Below are positions 1-6,836 of a DNA stretch of 64,000 bases, piece by piece. The notes below the pieces were generated by a model. That model made no database searches. It saw nothing but the letters and a program-made list of their open reading frames with translations, and was not told the DNA's origin. Source of the stretch: an uncultured Oscillospiraceae bacterium. GTDB lineage: Bacteria > Bacillota > Clostridia > Oscillospirales > Oscillospiraceae. The position numbers and the translations under genes are program-made. How positions within the stretch are numbered: the stretch's first letter is position 1; every line of letters begins with the position of its first letter. The stretch is taken from contig CAAFLE010000104.1 of assembly GCA_900763675.1 (NCBI GenBank), positions 59,714 to 123,713 of the forward strand, given 5' to 3'.

Positions 1-908
1 TCGGCGACAGCCCCGGCGAGCCGTTTTCCGCTGTGGTGCTTAACCGTGTATACTCGCTCGGAAACTATGCCCTATGCGAAGCGGCGGGCGGCGTGCTGAA
101 CCGGGACTTTTCGCACCATACGGTCGAATACCCGGCGGCGGTCACGGTAAAGAGCTTTGAATATACCTCGTGGCTGGAAAGCTGCGACGCCGTTATCAAC
201 TTCTCCAAGCTCAAAGCCCACGGGCTGATGGGCATGACGGCGGCGGTGAAAAACCTATACGGCGTCATCCCCGGCACGGTGAAGAGCGAATACCACTTCC
301 GCTATCCCGATCCGACGGCGTTTGCGAATATGCTTGTCGATCTGAACGAATACGTCCGCCCGGTGCTGTGCCTGTGCGACGCGGTGGACATCATGGAGGG
401 CAACGGTCCCACGCAGGGAACGCCCCGCCATATGGGGGCGCTCATCGCGTCCACCAGCTCCTACGAGCTGGACCGGCTGTGCGCATGGCTGTGCGGGCTG
501 GAGGAAAAGGAGCTGCCGTATCTCACGGCGGCAAAGCAGCGCGGACTGCTCTCCGAAAACGGCGAGCCGCTCTGCCGCGAGGACGCCGCGCCGTACCGTG
601 TGACCGGCTTTGTCCGCTCCGGCGCAACGTGCAGCTGGTTCACGCCGAACCCGGAGGATAAGCCGTTCCGCAAGCTCGTAAAAAAGTGCATTGCCGTGCT
701 GCTCCGTTCCAAGCCGGCGCTTGGCGAGGGCTGCACCGGCTGCGGACACTGCGCCCGGCTCTGCCCGGCGGGCGCGATCACCATCGTGAACAAACGCGCC
801 GTCATCGACCGGAAGAAGTGCGTGCGCTGCTTCTGCTGCCAGGAGTTCTGCCCCTCCGGCGCAATGCGGGCAAAGCGCTCGTTCGTGGCGCGGCTGCTGA
901 GTAAATAA
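1..908 (+). CDS. DUF362 domain iron-sulfur protein (5' end outside window)
   Basis: This is the 3' part of a gene that starts upstream of the window; the frame is open to the left edge and reads GDSPGEPF near the start. The first two thirds match DUF362, a domain of unclear function found in redox-type proteins. The C-terminal 60 residues are a two-cluster ferredoxin: CTGCGHCARLCP and CVRCFCCQEFCP are two CxxCxxCxxxCP motifs, each expected to bind a [4Fe-4S] cluster. A cytoplasmic electron-transfer role is likely but the partner is unknown. The next gene, an MFS transporter, starts 36 bases later with no visible promoter, so the two may be cotranscribed. Confidence 0.85.
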   Translation, partial: GDSPGEPFSAVVLNRVYSLGNYALCEAAGGVLNRDFSHHTVEYPAAVTVKSFEYTSWLESCDAVINFSKLKAHGLMGMTAAVKNLYGVIPGTVKSEYHFRYPDPTAFANMLVDLNEYVRPVLCLCDAVDIMEGNGPTQGTPRHMGALIASTSSYELDRLCAWLCGLEEKELPYLTAAKQRGLLSENGEPLCREDAAPYRVTGFVRSGATCSWFTPNPEDKPFRKLVKKCIAVLLRSKPALGEGCTGCGHCARLCPAGAITIVNKRAVIDRKKCVRCFCCQEFCPSGAMRAKRSFVARLLSK

Positions 909-944
909 TGAGAGATTTAAGAGAATCATAAGAAGGAAACATCC

Positions 945-2198
945 ATGCATTTCTTTTCACAGTACCGGGGACTCCGCCGGGAGAACTATGTTCTCTTTTT
1001 CGGGCGGATCGTGACGAATATGGGGTCTATGGTCTGGCCCATGCTCACGATGATCCTCAACCAGAAGCTCGGCATGAGCGCGGCGAACATCGCCATTCTG
1101 ACCGCCGTCACCGGCATACTGATGATGCCGGCAAATTTGCTCGGCGGTAAGCTCGCCGACCGGCTGAACAAAAAGAATATCATCATCGTCGGCGACATCG
1201 TTTCGGTGGTGTGCTACATACTCTGCGGCTGCTTCCCGCTCGGCATGGGGACGATCGTTCTCATGCTGGTGGCAAGTCTGTTCCAGAGCGTTGAGGGACC
1301 GGCGTACAGCGCCATGATCGCCGACATTACGCCCATGGAGGATCGCGACAGGGCGTATTCGCTCCAGTACTGGGGCGCAAATCTCGGTCTGGTCCTCTCG
1401 CCGACGCTCAGCGGACTGCTGTTCAAAAACTATCTGTGGCTGGCGTTCATCATCAGCGGTGTCGCCATCGGCTGCTCGACGGTTCTCATCTGGTTTTTCG
1501 TCCGCGATATAACGCCGGTGGAGCAGACCGGCAGCCGCGCCGAGTACCAGATTGCCCGCGACGGGGAGAGCATTTTCTCGATCCTCCGCCAGAATCCGAC
1601 CATCATTCTCTACCTTGCCGTGTCGGCGCTGTGCAGCGCGGCATACGACCAGTACGGCTATCTCATGCCGCTCGATCTCGGACGCATCCACGGGGAGAAC
1701 GGCGCGGTGATCTACGGCACGGTGTCCAGTCTCAACTGCATCGTGGTCGTGCTGTTCACGCCGCTCATCACGCGCCTTTTCCGCCGCATGACGGACACGA
1801 AAAAGTTCCTGACCGGACGGATGCTGTTCCTCGCAGGCTACGTCATGTTTCTTGCGTTCCTCGGCGTTATCCCGATGTACTATGCCGCCATGCTGGTGTT
1901 TACCTGGGGCGAGATCATCAACACGATCGCCGACGGACCGTATCTCGCGGCGCGTACCCCGGCGTCGCACCGCGGGCGCATCCACGGCGTTTCCATCGTG
2001 ATCTATACGGTATTGCGCGGCATATTCAATATTGCCGAGGGCAAGGCATACGATGCCTACGGCTCCACCGCCGCGTGGGGACTGACCATCGGCGCTCTGA
2101 CCGTATCCATCGTGCTTTCCGTCTGGCTGATCTTCCGCGACCGGGCGCGGTATCCGCGTCTGTACGAGGAAGCCGCGGCGGAACCGGCAAGCAAGTAA
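945..2198 (+). CDS. MFS transporter
   Basis: 417 residues, mostly hydrophobic, with about 12 predicted membrane segments. This is the usual size and layout of a major facilitator superfamily permease. A conserved-type loop after the second segment reads GGKLADRLNKKN, matching the MFS motif A pattern (GxLaDrxGrk). The substrate cannot be read from sequence; the overall look is of an efflux-type member. The ATG at 945 is preceded by a gaaggaaa ribosome binding site. It follows the DUF362 gene closely and ends just before a strong hairpin terminator shared with the convergent acetyltransferase gene. Confidence 0.9.
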   Translation: MHFFSQYRGLRRENYVLFFGRIVTNMGSMVWPMLTMILNQKLGMSAANIAILTAVTGILMMPANLLGGKLADRLNKKNIIIVGDIVSVVCYILCGCFPLGMGTIVLMLVASLFQSVEGPAYSAMIADITPMEDRDRAYSLQYWGANLGLVLSPTLSGLLFKNYLWLAFIISGVAIGCSTVLIWFFVRDITPVEQTGSRAEYQIARDGESIFSILRQNPTIILYLAVSALCSAAYDQYGYLMPLDLGRIHGENGAVIYGTVSSLNCIVVVLFTPLITRLFRRMTDTKKFLTGRMLFLAGYVMFLAFLGVIPMYYAAMLVFTWGEIINTIADGPYLAARTPASHRGRIHGVSIVIYTVLRGIFNIAEGKAYDAYGSTAAWGLTIGALTVSIVLSVWLIFRDRARYPRLYEEAAAEPASK

Positions 2199-2203
2199 AA
2201 AAA

Positions 2204-2241
2204 CATCCCCGGAAAACCGTTTCTGCGGTTTTCCGGGGATG
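2204..2241. terminator. bidirectional intrinsic terminator
   Basis: A perfect 16-bp inverted repeat (2204-2219 and 2226-2241) with a 6-base loop lies between convergent genes. A run of seven A residues (2197-2203) gives the T-tract for the minus-strand acetyltransferase; on the plus strand a weaker T-rich stretch follows. Confidence 0.85.
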
Positions 2242-2259
2242 CAGCTGCTTTTTCGGCGT

Positions 2260-2706
2260 TCAGCGTTCGCACTCCGTCCAGAGCATGGGAATATGAGGAA
2301 TGTCGTCCTCCAGAAACTCGTCGCCGACCTGCCGGAAGCCGTGACGCTCGTAGAGCTTGCGGGCGTAGGTCTGCGCCTCAATGCGGATGGTTTCGGCGCC
2401 GTACTTTTCCCGTGCCGCGGCGATGCCCGCATCGAGAATTTTATGTCCGAGCCCGCGGCCGCGCTCGGTCGTCAGCACACGCCCGATGGACACCTCTTCA
2501 AACGAAACGCCCCGGTCCAGCACGCGCAGATACGCCTTGATGCCGGTCTCATCGCGGAGCCAGATGTGGTATGCCTGCTTGTCGCGCCCGTCCACCTCTT
2601 CATAGGGGCAGTGCTGCTCCACGACAAAAACCTGCACGCGGACGCGCAGAAGCTCGTACAGCTCGTCCGCCGTCAGCTCGGAATAGTGCTTTACGATAAG
2701 CTCCAT
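2260..2706 (-). CDS. elaA: ElaA-like GNAT acetyltransferase
   Basis: 148 residues, the typical size for ElaA, a GNAT-fold N-acetyltransferase of unproven substrate. The N-terminal part has the ElaA pattern RVRVQVFVVEQHCPYEEVDG; the acetyl-CoA binding loop is RGRGLGHKIL (R/QxxGxG/A). The C-terminal part (YARKLYERHGF) is the usual GNAT strand-helix. The start at 2706 has a ribosome binding site (gaaggaga) on the minus strand and a good sigmaA promoter upstream (2740-2768). It is convergent with the MFS gene and divergent from the MBL lipoprotein gene. Confidence 0.85.
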   Translation of the reverse strand: MELIVKHYSELTADELYELLRVRVQVFVVEQHCPYEEVDGRDKQAYHIWLRDETGIKAYLRVLDRGVSFEEVSIGRVLTTERGRGLGHKILDAGIAAAREKYGAETIRIEAQTYARKLYERHGFRQVGDEFLEDDIPHIPMLWTECER

Positions 2707-2739
2707 TGTCTCGTTCTCCTTCGCAAAAACGCTTTTTCA

Positions 2740-2768
2740 ATTATACGCCCGGCGGCACCTTTTGTAAA
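2740..2768 (-). promoter_or_regulatory. sigmaA-type promoter of the elaA-like gene
   Basis: On the minus strand: TTTACA (2763-2768), a 17-bp spacer, and TATAAT (2740-2745). It is placed correctly for the gene starting at 2706. Confidence 0.75.
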
Positions 2769-2799
2769 CGGCGCTGCGCGGTGCAAAAGGAGTTTTTCC

Positions 2800-3627
2800 A
2801 TGAAACGTATTCTTGCCGGACTGCTGGCGCTCGCCGCGCTGCTCGCGCTCTGCGCCTGCGGAAACGCCGCGCCGGACGGCGCTTTTTCGCTGGATATACT
2901 CGATACCGGAAAATCGGACTGCATCCTTGTGTGCATGGATGGCGTCGTGATCGTGAACGACGCTGCCGACGAGGATGATTTCGACGTCATCTGCGCTGCG
3001 CTGGAGCGCCGCGGCGCGGAGCGTATCGACTATCTGATCCTCAGCCATTACGACAAGGACCACATCGGCTCGGCGGCGGCGCTTGTGCGCTCGTACCCGG
3101 TGGGGCAGATCCTCGGTCCGGCGTATGAGGAGAAGTCGGTGTATTATACGCAGCTCAAACGCGCCGCGGCGGAGCGGAACACGCCCTTCCTCCGTCTGAC
3201 GGAGGACCGGACGCTCCAAACGGAAAACGGCTCGGTCACCGCCGACCCGCCCGACACCGACTACGGCGACGATAACAACAACTCCGTCGTCACGACCGTA
3301 ACGTGGCGCGGCGAGAGCTTCCTCCTGCTCGGCGACGCGAAGAAAGACCGCATGAACGAGCAGCTCGACAAAACGCCGGAGACGCTGGAACTCATCAAGC
3401 TCCCGCACCACGGCGACAGCAATAAGCCGCTTTTGAAGCTCATCGGGCAGACGAGACCGCGCTATGCCGTCGCCACCGTCTCCCCGGCGGAGGAGGTTGA
3501 GGATAAGCTGCTTGCAGCGCTTGCCGCGGCGGGAACGCAGGTTTTCCGAACCGACGGCGGCGCGGTGAGCGTCGAGTGGACGGACGGCGGCTTCACCGTT
3601 ATGCAGCAAACCCCGCAGGATTTTTAA
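2800..3627 (+). CDS. metallo-beta-lactamase fold lipoprotein (ComEC MBL-domain type)
   Basis: 275 residues. The start at 2800 was chosen because a clear aaaaggag site precedes it and it begins a lipoprotein signal peptide (MKRILAGLL...ALCACG, lipobox around Cys22); a longer open frame upstream has no such support. The mature part is an MBL-fold hydrolase: SHYDKDHIGS is the HxxxDH metal motif, followed by LLLGDAK and LPHHGD. This arrangement matches the C-terminal MBL domain of the DNA-uptake protein ComEC, here without the ComEC membrane channel. An extracellular, membrane-anchored phosphodiesterase or nuclease is plausible but unproven. Confidence 0.85.
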   Translation: MKRILAGLLALAALLALCACGNAAPDGAFSLDILDTGKSDCILVCMDGVVIVNDAADEDDFDVICAALERRGAERIDYLILSHYDKDHIGSAAALVRSYPVGQILGPAYEEKSVYYTQLKRAAAERNTPFLRLTEDRTLQTENGSVTADPPDTDYGDDNNNSVVTTVTWRGESFLLLGDAKKDRMNEQLDKTPETLELIKLPHHGDSNKPLLKLIGQTRPRYAVATVSPAEEVEDKLLAALAAAGTQVFRTDGGAVSVEWTDGGFTVMQQTPQDF

Positions 3628-3639
3628 AATCCTGCGGGG
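3611..3639 (+). terminator. hairpin terminator after MBL lipoprotein gene
   Basis: Inverted repeat 3611-3624 / 3626-3639 (core 11 bp GC-rich) that overlaps the stop codon. The T-tract is weak (gtgtttcgtt). It may serve both this gene and the convergent minus-strand gene. Confidence 0.7.
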
Positions 3640-3647
3640 TGTTTCGT

Positions 3648-4076
3648 TCAGGTTTTCTTCTCAAAGGCATAGCCACAGCGCGGACACGTGATGCGGATCT
3701 TTCCCTTGCCGCGGGGGACGCGGACGACCTCCCGGCAGCTCGGGCAGCGGAAAAAGGCGTATTCCTTCCTCTGGCGGAAGCAGCTCCCGAGCAGACGGAA
3801 CAAGCCGAGAAAGCGGTTCCGATAGGAGAGGTATTTCCGATTTTCCTCGCTGCGGCGCGTGATGTTCCGGGAGAAAATGCGCACATAGCACCAGATCAGC
3901 AGCGCCAGCGCCGCCGCGGAGAACACAAGCGTAAAAAAAGAACTCTTTCCCCGCAGAGCGAGAGAGAGCAGAATGCACACGCATCCGCAGACGGACAAAA
4001 ACCGACCCAATGCATCCGCGCCATATCTGCCGTTGAGAAAAGAAGAAAAATTCCGGTTGGGGAAACCACGCCGCAT
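3648..4076 (-). CDS. membrane protein with C-terminal zinc ribbon
   Basis: 142 residues, no named family recognised. Two hydrophobic segments lie at about residues 25-42 and 47-65. A basic cytoplasmic stretch follows (RNITRRSEENRKYLSYRNRF), then a zinc-ribbon-like end with CPSC and CPRC (two CxxC pairs about 20 residues apart) separated by basic residues. This suggests a membrane-tethered metal-binding or nucleic-acid-binding domain. The start at 4076 is preceded on the minus strand by cggaggt. The region upstream is AT-rich; a weak minus-strand promoter-like pair is possible there but was not listed. Confidence 0.7.
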   Translation of the reverse strand: MRRGFPNRNFSSFLNGRYGADALGRFLSVCGCVCILLSLALRGKSSFFTLVFSAAALALLIWCYVRIFSRNITRRSEENRKYLSYRNRFLGLFRLLGSCFRQRKEYAFFRCPSCREVVRVPRGKGKIRITCPRCGYAFEKKT

Positions 4077-4215
4077 AAATAAGACCTCCGAGGAAAGGGA
4101 GACATTTCTTTGCCTCCCAATGACATAAACTTTAATACGAAATCGTAAATAAGTCGTGAACTTTGCGACGAATTAACAAAAAATTCATTTTTCCGGTGAA
4201 CCGCCGAGCGAAATA

Positions 4216-4244
4216 TTGACAAAAAAACACGCGAGAGGTATAAT
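4216..4244 (+). promoter_or_regulatory. consensus sigmaA promoter
   Basis: Perfect TTGACA (4216-4221) and perfect TATAAT (4239-4244) with a 17-bp spacer, in an AT-rich intergenic region. It drives the E2-like gene at 4289, whose leader would be about 40 bases. Confidence 0.9.
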
Positions 4245-4288
4245 TTCATCAAAAATTTTATGTTTCCACATGAATCGGAGGGAAGACA

Positions 4289-5158
4289 ATGCGCCCGGAC
4301 GGAACGCTCGTCAAGCACGAGGACCCCATGTACTACCTCATCCCGCATTTTCTTACGAAGCGGTATGACGCCATGAATATGATCACGCTGGACATCCCGG
4401 AGATGCCCATGCGTGCCTATATGAACGAAAAGCGCCGGGAAGGAAAGCAGATCAGCCATCTTGCGCTGGTACTGACGGCGTATCTCCATACGATCGAGAA
4501 ATACCCCGCGCTCAACCGCTTTATCAAGGGGCGGAAGATCTACCAGCATAAGGACATCAAGGTCTCCATGGTCGTTCTCAAGCCGGACGGCGGCGATACC
4601 ATGTCGAAGATCGACCTGCTGCCCACGGACGACGTATTTGATGTGCAGGAGAAGATCACCAACTATATCGAGCAGAACCGGCAGATGGGCGAGGCAAACT
4701 CGCTCGACAAGGCGATGAATATCTTTGTGGAGAAGCTCGGAGGACTTACGGGCTTTCTCATCCGTCTGGTCTGGTGGCTGGATAACCGCGGACTTCTGCC
4801 GCAGTCGCTCATCGACGTAAGCCCGTTCCACGCGAGTCTCCTTATCTCGAACCTTGCGAGCATCCGCACGAACCACATTTACCATCACGTTTATGAGTTC
4901 GGCACGACGAGCGTCGCTATCACTATGGGCAATATGCGCGAGGTGCCGCGCCGCGGCAAGGACGGCATTGTCTTTGACCGGTGTATGCCGCTCGGCGTTG
5001 TGATGGACGAGCGCATTGCAAGCGGTCACTATATGGCGCAGGCGTTCGCGCAGATCAAGAAGTATCTCGCCGACCCGCACCTCATGGAGCGCGAGAGTCT
5101 TGACGCCGAAAAGACGGCGGAGCGGAGCGAAAACGCGCCGCTTGAAAAGGCAGAGTAA
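4289..5158 (+). CDS. stand-alone 2-oxoacid dehydrogenase E2-like acyltransferase domain
   Basis: 289 residues resembling the catalytic domain of 2-oxoacid dehydrogenase E2 / chloramphenicol acetyltransferase-like proteins, with no lipoyl domain and no E1/E3-binding domain. The C-terminal strand that normally carries the catalytic HxxxDG motif reads MDERIASG (about residues 239-246), so the usual His is replaced by Glu and the DG by SG. A conserved-looking LISNLASIRTNHIYHHV block precedes it. The enzyme may be inactive, or use a different chemistry or scaffold role. No E1 or E3 gene is nearby. The start has a cggaggga binding site and a near-perfect promoter; the gene is monocistronic, ending in a terminator. 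Confidence 0.75.
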   Translation: MRPDGTLVKHEDPMYYLIPHFLTKRYDAMNMITLDIPEMPMRAYMNEKRREGKQISHLALVLTAYLHTIEKYPALNRFIKGRKIYQHKDIKVSMVVLKPDGGDTMSKIDLLPTDDVFDVQEKITNYIEQNRQMGEANSLDKAMNIFVEKLGGLTGFLIRLVWWLDNRGLLPQSLIDVSPFHASLLISNLASIRTNHIYHHVYEFGTTSVAITMGNMREVPRRGKDGIVFDRCMPLGVVMDERIASGHYMAQAFAQIKKYLADPHLMERESLDAEKTAERSENAPLEKAE

Positions 5159-5165
5159 AAAGAGA

Positions 5166-5209
5166 AAACCGGTTTCTCCTGCGGCAGCTGCGCCGGGAGA
5201 AGCCGGTTT
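5166..5209 (+). terminator. intrinsic terminator after E2-like gene
   Basis: A 14-bp inverted repeat (5166-5179 / 5196-5209, one G-T wobble) with a 16-base loop directly downstream of the stop codon. The T-tract is short. Confidence 0.7.
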
Positions 5210-5228
5210 CCTGCTATGCCGGGAGATT

Positions 5229-5257
5229 TTGACATCCCCGGCGCAATGTGGTATTCT
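5229..5257 (+). promoter_or_regulatory. sigmaA promoter of the polyphosphate operon
   Basis: TTGACA (5229-5234), 17-bp spacer, TATTCT (5252-5257), about 50 bases upstream of the pap start codon. Confidence 0.8.
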
Positions 5258-5260
5258 AAA

Positions 5261-5300
5261 TAGATAAAAAGACTTCGGAATAGATAAAAAGACTTCGGAG
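5261..5300 (+). repeat. 20-bp tandem duplication spanning the pap leader and Shine-Dalgarno
   Basis: Two adjacent 20-bp copies (5261-5280 and 5281-5300) are identical except for the last base (a versus g). Each contains a Shine-Dalgarno-like ttcgga; only the second copy reads cggagg, 5 bases from the pap start codon region. The predicted transcription start lies in or just after the first copy. Confidence 0.9.
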
Positions 5301-5309
5301 GCGCAGAAA

Positions 5310-6836
5310 ATGCTTCACGATTTTAAACCGGAAGAGGACGGATTGGATAAAGCGCAGCGAAAGGCGGAGATCCGCCGGCTGCGGGATAAGCTCACGGCGC
5401 AGCAGCAGAGCGTCATGGCGGCAAAGCTGCCCGTGATCGTTCTGGTGGAGGGCTGGGACTGCGCGGGAAAGGGTCATCTCATCAACGAGCTGATCAGCGA
5501 GATGGACCCGCGGTTTTACCGCGTGGCGACCTATAAGCGCGTGCCGGAGGACGAGGAACGCTATCCGTTTCTCCATAAGTTCTTCGAGCCGCTGCCGGAA
5601 AACGGCAAATTCCTTTTTATGGACACCGGCTGGATGGAGGACTGCGTTTCCCGCTATCTCCGCCGGGAGATCACATCCGAGGAGTACGAGCGCCGCGTAG
5701 AGGCGTGCAATATATTTGAGCGGCAGCTGCGCGACAACGGCTATGTCGTTATAAAGCTCTTTCTGCACATCTCCCGTGCCGAGCAGCTCTCGCGCATTGC
5801 CGCGCTGCGCGAAAATCAGGATACCGAGTGGCGCGTCACCCGGGACGATCTCTGGCAGCAGAAGGAATATAACCGCTTCCGCCGCGCTTACGGCGATTTT
5901 ATGGAGGATACGTCCGAATCCGGCAAATGGCACGTTCTCGATGCCGAGGGGCGGAAAAAATGCCTGCTCGCGGGCTTTCGCGCCGTTACGGAGACAATCG
6001 ACGAAGCGCTGAAAAACGGGCGGTATGTCGGAAAGCCGACGGACACGCGCTTCCCGCTGCTGGGAAAACCGTCGCTGCGCGACGCCGATCTCTCGAAGAG
6101 CGTCACGCCGGAGGAATACAAGACCGAGCTCAAGCGCCTGCAGAAAAGGCTCGCGGCACTCCACAATACCATCTACCGCAAGCGCATTCCGGTCGTGATC
6201 TGCTTTGAGGGCTGGGACGCCGCCGGAAAGGGCGGCAGCATCCGGCGGCTTGCGTATCCGCTCGACCCGCGGGGGTTCGACGTTATCCCCATTGCAAGTC
6301 CCACGCCGGGCGAGCTTGCCCGTCACTATCTCTGGCGGTTCTGGACGCGCCTGCCGCGCAGCGGTCATGTGACGATCTTTGACCGGAGTTGGTACGGCCG
6401 CGTCATGGTCGAACGGATCGAGGGTTTCTGCGGCGAGGACGACTGGAAGCGTGCCTACGGCGAGATGAACGAATTTGAAAAGGAGCTGACCGATTACGGG
6501 ACGGTCGTTCTCAAATTCTGGATCCATATCGACCCGCAGACGCAGCTCGAACGCTTTGAGGAGCGGCAGAACACGCCGGAAAAGCGCTGGAAGATCACCG
6601 ATGAGGACTGGCGCAACCGCGAAAAGTGGGGGCTGTACGAACAAGCCGTCGAGGAAATGCTGCAAAAGACCAGCACCGAATATGCCCCGTGGCATATCGT
6701 GGAATCCGTGGATAAGAAATACGCCCGTCTGCGCGTCTTGCAGATCGTGACGGACGCGCTGGAGCGCTCGGTAAACGAGCATATCACCCGAGGAGTGAAA
6801 AAGGAATGTGCAAAGCCGAAAAAGGACCGGAGCTGA
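5310..6836 (+). CDS. pap: polyphosphate:AMP phosphotransferase (two-domain PPK2)
   Basis: 508 residues, the size of class II PPK2 enzymes, which transfer phosphate from inorganic polyphosphate to AMP to make ADP. Two PPK2 domains are visible. The first has GWDCAGKG near residues 48-56 but its second motif reads MDTGWMEDC, so it looks degenerate. The second has GWDAAGKGG near residue 300 and the intact FDRSWYGR motif, so it should be the catalytic one. The start at 5310 follows the duplicated cggagg site. The gene overlaps ppk1 by 31 bases, which fixes both in one operon for polyphosphate turnover. Confidence 0.93.
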   Translation: MLHDFKPEEDGLDKAQRKAEIRRLRDKLTAQQQSVMAAKLPVIVLVEGWDCAGKGHLINELISEMDPRFYRVATYKRVPEDEERYPFLHKFFEPLPENGKFLFMDTGWMEDCVSRYLRREITSEEYERRVEACNIFERQLRDNGYVVIKLFLHISRAEQLSRIAALRENQDTEWRVTRDDLWQQKEYNRFRRAYGDFMEDTSESGKWHVLDAEGRKKCLLAGFRAVTETIDEALKNGRYVGKPTDTRFPLLGKPSLRDADLSKSVTPEEYKTELKRLQKRLAALHNTIYRKRIPVVICFEGWDAAGKGGSIRRLAYPLDPRGFDVIPIASPTPGELARHYLWRFWTRLPRSGHVTIFDRSWYGRVMVERIEGFCGEDDWKRAYGEMNEFEKELTDYGTVVLKFWIHIDPQTQLERFEERQNTPEKRWKITDEDWRNREKWGLYEQAVEEMLQKTSTEYAPWHIVESVDKKYARLRVLQIVTDALERSVNEHITRGVKKECAKPKKDRS

